A program made the position numbers and the translations under genes. Shown here piece by piece: positions 9,101-18,784 of a DNA stretch of 64,000 bases. Positions within the stretch are counted from its first letter, which is position 1, and every line of letters starts with the position of its first letter. The notes beneath the pieces were generated by a model. It worked only from the letters and a program-made list of their open reading frames with translations, had not been told where the DNA came from and made no database searches. Source of the stretch: a virus; IMG/VR virus record IMGVR_UViG_3300020190_000033, positions 18,227-82,226 of that record; one strand, given 5' to 3'.

Positions 9101-11752
9101 GTAGATAATGGATATGCACTAGAGGCGTGTGCAGGATGGGATTGGGTAGATTCAATGGATGCCGACTTGTCTGTCCCGACAAGTTCAGCTTTCCGTTACC
9201 CTGTTGATCGACCCATTTATAGACCACTAGAGAACTCTAGCTCGGGAAGAACAACGGATAAAACTCACGCAGATGGGCGTTTCTTAGCTATTAAAGGTGT
9301 GACCTATTACATAGAGGTTTTGCCCTCTATCGACACTAGTGCACATACAAACCCTCTCCTTTGGAATGAAGTAACACAAGTGCTACAGGCGAGAGATGAA
9401 ACAACCGTCTCAGCAGCGGATGATTTGTGTTTAGGGTTCAGCAATGCTGTATCTACCCCCGCATCTACTTACTACAATCTTTACTACAACTACTCGACTG
9501 TGCCGTTGACACAAGTGGAGACACTAATATCTGACCCCGCTCCATCAGATCATCCGAGTGCGATACAGGGGGCGATATTGGCACTTAGGAAGCTGTTTCT
9601 AAATGCAGCTACGGGGTCATTTACATATACTGCCACACCTGTAGCCAACCCGCATCCCTACACCACATCCGTAAATGCAGATGGGACGATGAACTACGGA
9701 TATAGGATAGTGGAGATTGTCCCTTCGGGGAGCAGGCAACTGCCTGAGTATGGAAATCTTACTATGGATACAAGGGGATTCATTTCGGTGTGTGGAGTGG
9801 GCAATCCACCTACGAATGCAGGAGATGATATCCTCGCGGTGTCTGATCCTTCATACGCGAGAAGGGTGCCTTTGAGGTCTTTATTCACCTTGCGTAAAGA
9901 CACACAAGAGAGGTTCTTAGACGAGTCTTATCGAGTGGAGTCGTTGTTCACCGATATGGAGACTGACTCTTTCAGATATAACTCAAACATGGTTGAGAAC
10001 CTTAGAGGGCCAGGGCTTGCGTTTCCTACAGAGGGAGAGAATATAGCGGGTTATATCGCTTTCCCCGTGAGAGATGATTACTTTATTACTCCAAGTAATC
10101 CGCAGAGTGGAATACAGGTTTCCGAATATCGGGTAGCACCCCACGGAAAAGCGGGTTACCTGCGTAACAGTCTTCACCTTAGAAGAATAGACTCCAACTT
10201 TAGGGAGGCTCAGGTAATGGGCTTCCCTAACAGCACAAGAAATCTCCTGAGCGGGTCAAAATATGGATGCCCCCCTCGTGGGGTCTTGGTCTATCCATTT
10301 AATGACTTTGAAATGGATACTTCTATATTTTTGGGGGAGGATTTGGCGAGCAACACGATGCTCTCTGCAAATAGGGGTTTTCATACGCCCAACTCAGAAG
10401 GAGCCAATCCGAACGCGGGGGATGGTTGGATAGACGACTTGGTAGCTGAATACCCTATCTTAAGACACGCACAACCGCAGTACAACAATGTATCTGCGGG
10501 AGACATAACAAGTGTAGATGTGAATTATGTTAGGGCATTTGACGCGAACTTTGGAAAAGACCCTCGTTTAACGCCTCAGCATCCCTATTGGAACAAGGAT
10601 TGGACAGAAGCGACCACAGGTGGTGCCAATATCTATCGTTCATCGACATCTGCACAGAACTATGGGTTGATTGAGCAAAACAAATGGAACCGCGTGAGCC
10701 TTGATGATCAGGGAGTTATCCAATTTGCTCCCTTGAAGTTAAGGTTGGTGGGTGTGGATTGGGATATGATCTCTTATGTTGATCCGAACTTCCCTTTACA
10801 GCGTAGAGACGGATATGTGCATGAGATAGGTGGAGAGCTATATCTTATGCGTAAGAGAGTAATGAGAGTATTCGTTAAGGTGCCGGGTCTAACCACTTGG
10901 CTAGATGCGGGCGTAGTGGATGGGACAGAAGGGGAGAGTTATCTTCATTATGATGCGAATGCGTCTTTGATAGGAGGTCGCGACCCTAATGGATCAACAA
11001 ATGAGAAGTCTCACCCAACCACAGACGGAGCAGGTTGTTGTGTTAGATATGAGGAAAAATATCTTCCTGAAGAAGGTGTGGTGTGTCTAGATTTAGATTT
11101 GAATGTTGGGTTCATACCTGCCTTTAACAATAGGTCTATCACCACACAAGACACCTATTTAGGCATCAGCACATCTATTGATCTAAGATACGACAACACT
11201 CTTTCGGATAGTTTGTTTGAGTTAGAACCTGCACAAGATGGATACCTAGTGGAATCTAAGAGAGGGAGCAACAATGAAGCTCCAATCCTAGTAAAGGTTA
11301 TCCTTTCTGACCCTGAGTATCCAAAATACGAGGTGAATGGAGGTGGAGACTTATTAGGTTTAGGTGGGTTTACGACTTATCCCGTGGGGGATTTGGGTGT
11401 TACAATCAAGGATATCAAGCCAGCCCCGAATAAGAGTTATATTGGTCATTCGTACCCTGCGGACGACAGAAGTCCGACATGGACGAGAAGGGGTCTTATG
11501 GGGATAGAAGTTTTACGACCTGATGGTTCTAACTATGATTACGATCAAGCCATAGCTAGACCTGACTTTTGTGGTTTGAACCTTCATGAAGATGTGGGTT
11601 TGCACTATTGGAAACAATCGGGTGCAGATGTTTATGAATGGTATCAGCCCACACTATCCAATATGACGAATAAGATAATCTATTCTCATGAGGTGGATGC
11701 GGCAACGCGGGTGGGGAACTTGAGTTCATTGACCAATAAGGGAGAGGGTTAA
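6161..11752 (+). CDS. Giant virion protein of unknown function, 1863 aa
   Basis: The open frame extends further upstream, but the ATG at 6161 follows the previous stop (6154-6156) by 4 nt and has GGGAGA nearby, so this start is chosen. No known domain is visible. The sequence is rich in Tyr, Asn, Pro, Asp and Gly, without membrane segments or coiled coils, and reads like an extended beta-structured tail or fiber component. It sits between the two paralogous large proteins (2977 and 12566), suggesting one co-assembled structure. No link to the neighbours by sequence was found. Confidence 0.65.
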   Translation: MPKKSINQNDVVITSNRGTDEASWLIGLSTNNTLSVSASDVSSSGALGGYLGGNVQVNLDDLTSAALQDQPPRIGYPPITYSNRNGVIASHDGRPDWGGAKINDNPPWKTIHKKWAEERELPHKGVGVKQNDSVYGDLAREQYKYINEDGVYDVVALSYRDDGTNSYYGITTPTTPALPQFSSGLNIDIRQAVPRRVYNLGLNDNTIYPFLHGGTGIAETQSDIFNSATGLSIGFTGDLATASLGVKNSLEPSLVVVPSAQVYDPLKSYDLLDATSTDNGLDNVGLVVSGILFPADRGTLALIRFPSDEDGVSGSILTPAASTQDVLDRVVAAINLGQGVGLNDGQPGGALFNNLNNTDFPSRLTGQYDLYELHTGNYIPHSTRSGAIGGLTGDKTKGQVRLLSDPMAFNISSSTITGGLPVLFSPYVWDTTSGTQTLKQDRNFLSYRLPLLSDYSPTGLKTPPEERDRFYVKNRPNKEEYDVDYYPTFDTAGGYLTFGEVDNYSYQVARYRHVVTLIEDYIDHLTNTTGVEGESNFGSFALIHFKTEAAFERLVRDGIAPSDEEVYSKNLISYSDIKSNIGYSLGTSGNDGLLDSSESYERNAGLSIFRPNVSFERRALPPVKVSISHETKTRSYHPSVAAETTIDKLNSYFMFVSGVIYTHPTTHKGYTGHAETRGVDAEFVLPESIRYSRMSTKIGVWQQTAAFFGGTSYSYTYWDGAEENSSSPFATIRPLSQVLLSEYTAQDNLYANSYEYLNSDPLASQFEFYPKHQQMWITLQGFNGELDPAGYVFTEVLPTGDAPHPITDLSLWDKKDGLCVFSSVGGRASVLVNNPYLQHSNLGVDRVADSVEYSNIAKVLYHSSRKVSLLELYGHRLSPQGTTSYYEPPSTTGIDTITSVTYRENPDFPSGAYIWGSDGVGIVYNEYNQNFKYVYLWIDWATNPTYPSPKAMGQSFAIYRYDEEGYKVYQDLELLPVGGDVDNGYALEACAGWDWVDSMDADLSVPTSSAFRYPVDRPIYRPLENSSSGRTTDKTHADGRFLAIKGVTYYIEVLPSIDTSAHTNPLLWNEVTQVLQARDETTVSAADDLCLGFSNAVSTPASTYYNLYYNYSTVPLTQVETLISDPAPSDHPSAIQGAILALRKLFLNAATGSFTYTATPVANPHPYTTSVNADGTMNYGYRIVEIVPSGSRQLPEYGNLTMDTRGFISVCGVGNPPTNAGDDILAVSDPSYARRVPLRSLFTLRKDTQERFLDESYRVESLFTDMETDSFRYNSNMVENLRGPGLAFPTEGENIAGYIAFPVRDDYFITPSNPQSGIQVSEYRVAPHGKAGYLRNSLHLRRIDSNFREAQVMGFPNSTRNLLSGSKYGCPPRGVLVYPFNDFEMDTSIFLGEDLASNTMLSANRGFHTPNSEGANPNAGDGWIDDLVAEYPILRHAQPQYNNVSAGDITSVDVNYVRAFDANFGKDPRLTPQHPYWNKDWTEATTGGANIYRSSTSAQNYGLIEQNKWNRVSLDDQGVIQFAPLKLRLVGVDWDMISYVDPNFPLQRRDGYVHEIGGELYLMRKRVMRVFVKVPGLTTWLDAGVVDGTEGESYLHYDANASLIGGRDPNGSTNEKSHPTTDGAGCCVRYEEKYLPEEGVVCLDLDLNVGFIPAFNNRSITTQDTYLGISTSIDLRYDNTLSDSLFELEPAQDGYLVESKRGSNNEAPILVKVILSDPEYPKYEVNGGGDLLGLGGFTTYPVGDLGVTIKDIKPAPNKSYIGHSYPADDRSPTWTRRGLMGIEVLRPDGSNYDYDQAIARPDFCGLNLHEDVGLHYWKQSGADVYEWYQPTLSNMTNKIIYSHEVDAATRVGNLSSLTNKGEG

Positions 11753-11754
11753 CC

Positions 11755-12552
11755 ATGCCAGCCATTTTTGAACGCTCTACGGATAAACTTATCCAAGTGA
11801 TCCCTAATTACCCTGCCTCATTAGAGATGGCGGGTAAGTATGTGGTTGATTATCCCGATTATTTCAGTTTGGACATAGACGAACTGAGCGTCACGCCAGG
11901 TGACGAAGCGACAATCAAGGCGGCAATACTATCTGCCAAGGATAGTCTTTATGAGACATCTTTTGCGACCTATGACAACATCCTTACGAACAATCTCATG
12001 GGTTTATCCGATATTGCTCCTTCTGCCCCCTTGAGTTTTGATTCAGCAGCGTTATTCCCTTGGGCGGCAACGGGAGAATTTTTAAGCCAAGGCATAAAGA
12101 CATCCGACACAGCTAATGGATTTGCTGTAATGGGGAGATACCCAAGCGTAAACCACATAGGTGGTGGTGTGGTTACTAATGACGATACGCTAACAGGGGC
12201 GAAGTGCGTAATCACTAAAGAAATAGACATCACGGCATACACATCTGATGGATTGGGACGATCAGAGTTTATGGTTTATTTCAGAAGTGCGTTGAAGTCT
12301 TATGTGAAGGATATTTCTTACTTAGAGGGGGTAAATAGTTCTCAGCGAGGGGGTTTGTTTTACACACAATCGGACAAGAGTTCACCAAATGGGCTTAGAC
12401 TATTTATTTCAGCCGACAATGGACTCAGCTATCAGGAAATGGATAGTTTAAGTTCTTTTGTCTTTCCCGTGAGGAAGGACGCGATCAGATTAGCGTTTGT
12501 GAACTTCACGAACGCAGATATCCACCTACTCTCTTTCACCTTGATGTTCTGA
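11755..12552 (+). CDS. Virion-associated protein, 265 aa
   Basis: Starts 2 nt after the preceding stop with GGGAGAGG upstream, so it is translated with the giant neighbours. The N-terminus is 'MPAIFERSTDKLIQVIPNYPASLEMAG', and a mid-section 'ALFPWAATGEFLSQGIKTSDTANGFAVMG' is followed by beta-type sequence ending 'ADIHLLSFTLMF', a hydrophobic alternating end like other small genes in this cluster. No family recognised. Position suggests a connector or accessory subunit of the tail-surface assembly. Confidence 0.62.
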   Translation: MPAIFERSTDKLIQVIPNYPASLEMAGKYVVDYPDYFSLDIDELSVTPGDEATIKAAILSAKDSLYETSFATYDNILTNNLMGLSDIAPSAPLSFDSAALFPWAATGEFLSQGIKTSDTANGFAVMGRYPSVNHIGGGVVTNDDTLTGAKCVITKEIDITAYTSDGLGRSEFMVYFRSALKSYVKDISYLEGVNSSQRGGLFYTQSDKSSPNGLRLFISADNGLSYQEMDSLSSFVFPVRKDAIRLAFVNFTNADIHLLSFTLMF

Positions 12553-12565
12553 AAGGGCAGATAAC

Positions 12566-15500
12566 ATGGCGAATGACAATTATGGGACAAGTGTAAGTAG
12601 AACTCTCAGCACGGACAATACTCGGTTTGCAAATGTTGTTTGGCAAGCGGGTAAGCCCCCTTTGGACAGCGAGTTGAATCTCGTGGGTCAGCTTGCATGG
12701 GAGAATCAATCGGATTTGGTTAGGTCTTTAACACACAGCGGGTTCTTACTTGATCCCCGAGATAATCTACAGGATTTCGTCTTTAATCCATTGTGGTCAA
12801 ACTACTTTGAATTTGGATCAGAAGATCGCATTCCTCCATCAGCACTTGTGAATGGTTGGGTCTTACCCCTCGCAGGTAGTGATACGGATACTGATGTCTT
12901 ACCACTATCCATTAAGTTACCACCCCCACCTACAACGGGTACACGGACAGACTTTGTGTTCCTAGAGGTTTGGAAAGTGGTTCTCCCCACAGGAGCGGCT
13001 AGCATCATTAAGCCCGCTAATGGATACATTTATGATCGTGGAAATGTGGTGAATGGGAAGTCATTAGAAGATGAACTTGTTGACCCTGAAGTTGGCTTTG
13101 AAACGACCAAAAGGGTTCAGGTGCAGTATCGACTTCGGGTGGAAGCTGGCGTTGATCTCACTTCTTATGTGGAGGGATTTTATCCAAGCATCCTTGCACA
13201 GGGACCAACATCCGCAGCGGCAGGAGGAGCCTTCACTAATGACACTTCGGATAAGGGTTTGTGGAGAGCCACACATGGGGATACGGCAGATGGGTATGTT
13301 TATGCCCTGCCCATAGGAGCGGTCTTCAGAAGAAACTCATCCGCATACATCATGAAAGACCCTACAGGGGGAAATCAAAACGGAGCTATCAATAGAAAGC
13401 CCTCCGCTTCAAGCGTCAATGATGCAGGGATACTCACACAAGCTACGCTCACCAACAACATCACAGCTTCATTTACAGGAAGCATCAGCATATCCAATCT
13501 GACCAACTCAGGGATAGACGATGCCGATTTTATGGATATCTCTCCAAGATTGTTGATCCTTGGCGAGGGTTTAGAGACTGAGGTGGTCTCTATAACTTCG
13601 GTAGGTGCAGGTGTCGTAAACCTTTCCGAAAGAGGACGAGCGGGAACACAGCCTAAAAGACACATCGCAGGTACAAAAGTATCCATTTACAATGGGCGAC
13701 CTGATGGTAAATATGCGGACGAAGTTCATGCACAAGACTTCTTGGATATGAGACACGCTGTGCGTGTGGGGGAATGGGACTATCAGTCTTTGTTGGTAGG
13801 TGCAGTATCCGATCTAATCGGGAATAAACTGCGGACAACTCAAAAGCAAAACTCCTTGGGTTCAGACAGCAGGGGTGTGGTTGTAGAAGAAGTAAGCCTT
13901 CTTCATCACACAGCCGTCAATAACACACACAAACTCGATGCCCCTAATGGTATCCGTAATGTATGGTCAGATACCGCTGTTCCCCAATATGGAATCACAC
14001 TTTATTTAGACCCCTCTGTATCTACAGATGCTCGGGGCTTAACTACTGCAACTCTCGACTCAACAGAGGCGGGCTTTTGGGAAATAGGTGCGGATTTACA
14101 GCCTAACGCATTTTTGTACCCTGCGGGATTAAATAAGGGTTCCGCTATTTTCCTTTCTCTCGATGCTTCGGTAGGCAATCTTGGATATGGTGTAAAAGGC
14201 AGTACTCCTAATAAGAGAGGTGTAAGGCTTTTATCTCCTAAGGAAAATGCCTACGAAAACCGCTTTTACAATACTGCTCCCCCCGTGAAAATCGAACTTC
14301 AAGGGGATGAAACCGAATACTATCCTAAGTCAACAGGGCAGTATGAGACACCTTTCATGGTGTTAGGTGATTTACTAAGCTCTATAGACTTCTCTGCGGA
14401 TACCACGAATAACATAAAAACCCTTTACCTATCCGAGGTGTCTTACTCCTCTGCGAGCGTGACAGCATTGGGAACCTTTGAGAATGAGGTAAAGGTTTAC
14501 GCCTTTAAGACAGGAACCACATACAACTCGGCATGGGCTAACACATCCATTTACGCTGGGGAAACCACCTATGAGACACTTATCCTTAATGGTGGGGAAG
14601 ACCTATCAGGAAGGTCTTCTGAACTTTATGCCCTGATTTATGGAGACCCAGCTAATCCCGATAACAATGGATTGTTTAGGGTTATCTCAGCGGGTGTTGT
14701 AAATAAGAGCGTCTTTTACGAAAACACCACAGGTACAGAATGGACACCTGCGAACAGGGAACAATGGATTGTTTGTTTGCCTGTCGGGGATAACACTAAC
14801 CCCACACCCGTAAATAACCCGAGCGTTTCCTTATCTTTTGAGTTAAGAACGGAATACCTTCGGGATACGGATAGTTCTGCTGTGGTGGCGATTACATCGA
14901 GTGATCTAGCCACGGCGGATTCGTTCTATTTAAGCCTCTCTGTGCAATACCCCGCAGGATTAGGCGGGACAGCAAATGTGGCTGATGATATTCACTATAT
15001 TGGGGTACAGCCTTCAGATACGACCACATTCTTGAGAAATGCGGTTTCCGCCCTCGACCCCTCTCCCGGTCAAGTCCCCTCTCTGAACCTAGACGAGATA
15101 ACCCTTCCGAGTAAAAACCACCTTAGCCTTTGGAATAGACTTGGGAGCAAGGGTTGGGGCAGTAGATCGGATAGTTCTAGTTTAGGATTAAGTTATGGTG
15201 GCGTGGTGGTGAACAATGAGACGGATAGAGAGGCGGAGGCGTTTTATGATAGCGGGAGCAAGACAATCTTGCTCCAAGCCTATCAGAAGAAGAATGTCAT
15301 CCTGCACACGAAACAAGCCGCATCAGCCGTTATCCCCCCTGTTTATTTAGACAGCACACCCACCGATGATGCGGGCATTTTTGAAACCACACATCGTGGT
15401 GTATTCGTTTTGCCCCAAACGATCATGCCTAGATTTGGCAGACAAGATATCCCACTACACACCTATTTGGGTTCAGGGGATTCGTTCTTAAATGGATTAA

Positions 15501-17749
15501 ACCACTTATTCACAGATGTGAGCGGAAACTCTGATGCCGTCTTTAATCTAATTGGCGGCAGGGATAACCATGGGACAGCTAATGTTTATCCTATGCTGTT
15601 TGATACCGCAGGGACATCTTATGGGACATATGACTCGTCTCTCTCATCGGGTGCGTTTACCTTAACAGCTCGCAAGGTGAGTTTATCCGTACCCACTAGC
15701 GATTTCGGTGCGGTCTTGAACGGGATTGAACTCCCTCCGTTTTTGGGCATAGCTCGCGTCTATGGTGTTTACGAAAGAAGTAACTACGATGCCTATCTCG
15801 CACAAGCAGGTGGACACGACTCAACAAGGATAAACCCCGTTGTAGCCATTACTAATGGATCGGTCGTGAACCTTCTGAGAACGGATACTTCAGACTTCAC
15901 AATGTATATCAGACAAGGCGGGGCTGATGTTGATATAGGTCAAACAGGCTGCCATACTTATGTCTTAACTGAACACGCTCTCGACATCACACGCATCCCC
16001 ACTTGGACAACAGGGAATGGGTTTGACAACTTTGAGTACATCGTAGAGGCAGTTGTTTTCGGATTCGCTCAGAACTTCATCAATCAAAATCGCTTTGTGA
16101 TGATGAGAAACCACAACGGACTAGGAACTACCTTAAGCGGAACGGATAACATAACAGCAAGGGTTGGGGCTTGCATCCCCTTTGCTTTACCCGTTGGTGC
16201 CGAGGTGGGGATAGCTTACAGCCGTACTCCGTATCAGGGAAATGTTTACCACACCCAAACAGGTATTGGATTAAACGATGACGATCAGGTTGTTCCTTAT
16301 GGGAGACTTGATCGAGATGATGCCTATACCTTCAGCGGGTCTAGACTTCAGGACACCAACACCGTTGAAAATATCAATCTAGCCAATCCAAAAAATCTTC
16401 AGGTATTGGCTTCTATGGACTTCTACACAACCCTAGGTACAGGCGGAATCGGAGGCAACTTCTATCCGTCAACCTTACAAGACTCAGGATACTCCTCAGG
16501 AAGCAGGATGCCAACAGCGGCAGGTGAACTGCACCCTCAAACGACAAATGGTGTGTTTAACGAAGCCACACAAGGCACCAAAGGTTTCGTTTCCCTGTTC
16601 TTATTTACTAACGCCCACCCCCGCTATAATAATGCCACAGCTGGTCTTGTCATAACCCTAACGGATACAAAGCTAGGCGTTACAAATACAGTCGAGTACA
16701 ACACGCTAGGTGTTACTAATTTATCCGATGCCGTGGGACTTATTCAGAAGCAGTTGGTTTTATTTGAACCCTCTTACAAGACTTATGTAATCACGGGTTT
16801 CCCTGAGGCGACTGATACTAAATCTTACATCTGTCTTTTAATCGAGGCTCCCACTACGGATAAAACGCATGAGATAAGCGTGAACTTAACGATTGATGGA
16901 AAGACATCTCCGTATGTTGGACAAGATTTCCAACTCTTTGAGGGTGCTAGAGAGAAGCCCTTAACGATGTTGTTTAACTCATATGTGGAAGGACGCTTAC
17001 CAAGCGTATTGAGAACAAAGACGAAGGCGAGTTTTGTAGAATCCGTAGCAAGGGTGAATAATGCAGGTGAAGGGAACACACCGCTTTCACTTGTCGGCTT
17101 AACGAGTCGATTGCCCTTAGGTGTCTTGGTGAGAGACTTTGACTTTCTGTGTGAGGATATCCTAAATGATGGTTCTAGCTATTTGGGATCAAACATAGGT
17201 CAAGTAAGTACAAGAGCCTTATCCATTCCTGTAGACGCTTTTGGTCAGCCTTATACGCAGGTGGCGGGGGTGGTAGGTGATACCCTTCAGCTTTGTGATG
17301 GGGATAGACTGCAATACACGAAATGGAATGGACTGAGCGGCAGTAAAAACTATCTGATAGCGAGGGGTGGGGGAAGTGTATTTGGTGTGAGTGGGGAATC
17401 CGCAGGTGGTCCACTCACCTTCCTCGCATCATCTTTTGGAGAATCTGAAATGCCCGTCTTAAAGGGTTCTGTTTTGGCAGGACGGGCTATGTTGGTTAAG
17501 AACTCTGAAGAGGTCAGTCCTGTCTCAGGTGGTCTCGTGTCTAGGGGTGACGAGATACAACTTTTGATAGTCACCTATTGTGTAGACCCCACAGGCGGAG
17601 CCCTTAGTCTTGGTGGTGAAGTGTCTCCCTCGGGCTATGGAGAAGGCTACGCGGCGGCTGATAGATTTAGAATAAGAGGATTGCCCTTAATCAAGTCTTA
17701 TAATGACAGCATCCAAAGTGGAGTTAGACCTGCACCTTATAACCCCTAA
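12566..17749 (+). CDS. Giant tail-surface protein, 1727 aa, paralog of the 2977 gene
   Basis: N-terminal ~430 residues are homologous to the 1059-aa protein at 2977: 'PPLDSELNL', 'RTDFVFLEVW', 'KRVQVQYRLRV', 'GYVYALPIGAVFRRN', 'DGKYADE...DMRH'. An inserted segment around residues 295-370 ('ITSVGAGVVNLSERGRAGTQ') resembles a small beta repeat. The C-terminal ~1200 residues are unique, Gly/Ser/Asp/Tyr-rich and without recognised catalytic motifs. AAAGGG lies upstream of the ATG. Likely a long fiber or baseplate-peripheral protein; the shared N-terminus is probably the attachment part (inference). Confidence 0.72.
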   Translation: MANDNYGTSVSRTLSTDNTRFANVVWQAGKPPLDSELNLVGQLAWENQSDLVRSLTHSGFLLDPRDNLQDFVFNPLWSNYFEFGSEDRIPPSALVNGWVLPLAGSDTDTDVLPLSIKLPPPPTTGTRTDFVFLEVWKVVLPTGAASIIKPANGYIYDRGNVVNGKSLEDELVDPEVGFETTKRVQVQYRLRVEAGVDLTSYVEGFYPSILAQGPTSAAAGGAFTNDTSDKGLWRATHGDTADGYVYALPIGAVFRRNSSAYIMKDPTGGNQNGAINRKPSASSVNDAGILTQATLTNNITASFTGSISISNLTNSGIDDADFMDISPRLLILGEGLETEVVSITSVGAGVVNLSERGRAGTQPKRHIAGTKVSIYNGRPDGKYADEVHAQDFLDMRHAVRVGEWDYQSLLVGAVSDLIGNKLRTTQKQNSLGSDSRGVVVEEVSLLHHTAVNNTHKLDAPNGIRNVWSDTAVPQYGITLYLDPSVSTDARGLTTATLDSTEAGFWEIGADLQPNAFLYPAGLNKGSAIFLSLDASVGNLGYGVKGSTPNKRGVRLLSPKENAYENRFYNTAPPVKIELQGDETEYYPKSTGQYETPFMVLGDLLSSIDFSADTTNNIKTLYLSEVSYSSASVTALGTFENEVKVYAFKTGTTYNSAWANTSIYAGETTYETLILNGGEDLSGRSSELYALIYGDPANPDNNGLFRVISAGVVNKSVFYENTTGTEWTPANREQWIVCLPVGDNTNPTPVNNPSVSLSFELRTEYLRDTDSSAVVAITSSDLATADSFYLSLSVQYPAGLGGTANVADDIHYIGVQPSDTTTFLRNAVSALDPSPGQVPSLNLDEITLPSKNHLSLWNRLGSKGWGSRSDSSSLGLSYGGVVVNNETDREAEAFYDSGSKTILLQAYQKKNVILHTKQAASAVIPPVYLDSTPTDDAGIFETTHRGVFVLPQTIMPRFGRQDIPLHTYLGSGDSFLNGLNHLFTDVSGNSDAVFNLIGGRDNHGTANVYPMLFDTAGTSYGTYDSSLSSGAFTLTARKVSLSVPTSDFGAVLNGIELPPFLGIARVYGVYERSNYDAYLAQAGGHDSTRINPVVAITNGSVVNLLRTDTSDFTMYIRQGGADVDIGQTGCHTYVLTEHALDITRIPTWTTGNGFDNFEYIVEAVVFGFAQNFINQNRFVMMRNHNGLGTTLSGTDNITARVGACIPFALPVGAEVGIAYSRTPYQGNVYHTQTGIGLNDDDQVVPYGRLDRDDAYTFSGSRLQDTNTVENINLANPKNLQVLASMDFYTTLGTGGIGGNFYPSTLQDSGYSSGSRMPTAAGELHPQTTNGVFNEATQGTKGFVSLFLFTNAHPRYNNATAGLVITLTDTKLGVTNTVEYNTLGVTNLSDAVGLIQKQLVLFEPSYKTYVITGFPEATDTKSYICLLIEAPTTDKTHEISVNLTIDGKTSPYVGQDFQLFEGAREKPLTMLFNSYVEGRLPSVLRTKTKASFVESVARVNNAGEGNTPLSLVGLTSRLPLGVLVRDFDFLCEDILNDGSSYLGSNIGQVSTRALSIPVDAFGQPYTQVAGVVGDTLQLCDGDRLQYTKWNGLSGSKNYLIARGGGSVFGVSGESAGGPLTFLASSFGESEMPVLKGSVLAGRAMLVKNSEEVSPVSGGLVSRGDEIQLLIVTYCVDPTGGALSLGGEVSPSGYGEGYAAADRFRIRGLPLIKSYNDSIQSGVRPAPYNP

Positions 17750-17770
17750 AGATTCTCCACCAAAGGCATT

Positions 17771-18067
17771 ATGGACATAACACCTAAAAACAAGGGCTGT
17801 AGAATCCCCAATAAGTGTACAGGTTGTGGCAAGACCTTGCCCGATTCTAAGCTAGGATGGGGATTGGTTTGGGGTGACGGCTCAGGCTTTTGTGCTAAGT
17901 GTCTGTATCATATTCGTAAGGCTATTGGATACTTTGAGAGAACCAATAGAACTCTTGCACCGAAGAAACGCCTCTCGCTAAAAGAACAACGAGAACAGGC
18001 GACACAACGAGAACAGGCGGCACAAAAGGAAACTAACCATGTCGATACAAATGATCAAAATGAATAA
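17771..18067 (+). CDS. Small zinc-finger-like protein, 98 aa
   Basis: Contains C-x2-C at residues ~17-20 ('CTGCGK') and a second C-x2-C at ~43-46 ('CAKCLYH'), a layout expected of a zinc ribbon or treble-clef fold. The C-terminal third is highly charged with a short repeat ('EQ-REQATQREQAAQKE') and is probably helical. AAAGG precedes the ATG. It overlaps the next gene by 29 nt. DNA/RNA binding or a protein-interaction role is possible; nothing more specific can be said. Confidence 0.65.
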   Translation: MDITPKNKGCRIPNKCTGCGKTLPDSKLGWGLVWGDGSGFCAKCLYHIRKAIGYFERTNRTLAPKKRLSLKEQREQATQREQAAQKETNHVDTNDQNE

Positions 18068-18335
18068 TCCCATATATGCCGTAGTATCCAATATGTTCAA
18101 ATCCCCTTTGGGAACCTTCCCAAGTGACAGACTATCCGTTTTGGGGTTTACCCTTGGATATTTCCCAAGGGGAGTTTCATTGAGCAGGGAGGGATTGACC
18201 ACTCGTCTTGAAGTATCCGAAAAGGATAACACCTTGTATGTGGGCTCTGATGGGAGGACATACAAGGTGTTAGAAGAAGCGATTGTGGGGCTATTTGAAC
18301 CCCATCTGAAACATGAGATTAATAAGAGGCTTTAA
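18039..18335 (+). CDS. Unknown protein, 98 aa
   Basis: Begins inside the end of the zinc-finger gene, with AAAGGA 9-10 nt upstream of the ATG. The sequence ('NPIYAVVSNMFKSP...LYVGSDGRTYKVLEEAIVGLFEPHLKHEINKRL') looks like a compact alpha/beta protein without signal or membrane segment. Its end overlaps the stop of the minus-strand gene at 18332 by 4 nt, so the two operons converge here. No family recognised. Confidence 0.55.
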   Translation: MSIQMIKMNNPIYAVVSNMFKSPLGTFPSDRLSVLGFTLGYFPRGVSLSREGLTTRLEVSEKDNTLYVGSDGRTYKVLEEAIVGLFEPHLKHEINKRL

Positions 18336-18694
18336 TCTTCCTCCGCCAAATCATCAACGCCGATATCCTTCTTCTTTTCCTCGATGGGGGTCTTAGAGGG
18401 TGCAGGTAAGAGCTTTATATCAAGCGTAGCACCAAACAACTGCCTCTTCGACAATGAACGAATCGTCTCGGAGTCCCACTCCTCCACATTGTAATACTCC
18501 GTATCCTCAAAGTCGAACATATCCGTTTTGGTGAGCGGGAGCTTCAGAGCCTCAACCTTTGAGGGGGCAAACTCCGTGCGGAGGATTTTGTACTCGCCTT
18601 CATCATCAGACTTGGCTGACAAGACAATCCCAAATGAAAACTGATCCTTGTTGGCAGTATTTAAGAAAAATGACAATCCGCGTCTCGGCTTCAT
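18332..18694 (-). CDS. Unknown acidic protein, 120 aa
   Basis: Starts 'MKPRRGLSFFLNTANKDQFSFGIVLSAKSD' and ends in a charged tail ('KKKDIGVDDLAEED'). No known motif. It converges on the 18039 gene. About 33 nt upstream of its ATG, on the same strand, is an exact TATAAATA, so it may be expressed from its own late-type promoter. Confidence 0.62.
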   Translation of the reverse strand: MKPRRGLSFFLNTANKDQFSFGIVLSAKSDDEGEYKILRTEFAPSKVEALKLPLTKTDMFDFEDTEYYNVEEWDSETIRSLSKRQLFGATLDIKLLPAPSKTPIEEKKKDIGVDDLAEED

Positions 18695-18726
18695 AAAACC
18701 TCTTTAAGGGGTGAGGGTCACACTTT

Positions 18727-18734
18727 TATTTATA
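18727..18734 (-). promoter_or_regulatory. TATAAATA octamer, possible late-type promoter
   Basis: On the minus strand the octamer TATAAATA, identical to the consensus late promoter of T4-type phages, stands about 33 nt upstream of the start at 18694, a sensible distance for a transcription start plus leader. No -35-like element is obvious, as expected for that promoter class. The assignment rests only on the match and its position. Confidence 0.35.
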
Positions 18735-18784
18735 GATTTCGCGGCGATGAACCGCCTCGTTCTACGAAAAAACCTGCCAAATCC

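Noticed and set aside
12000-17700. Minus-strand open frames inside the giant genes
   Set aside because: They lack RBS and protein-like composition and overlap clearly coding frames.
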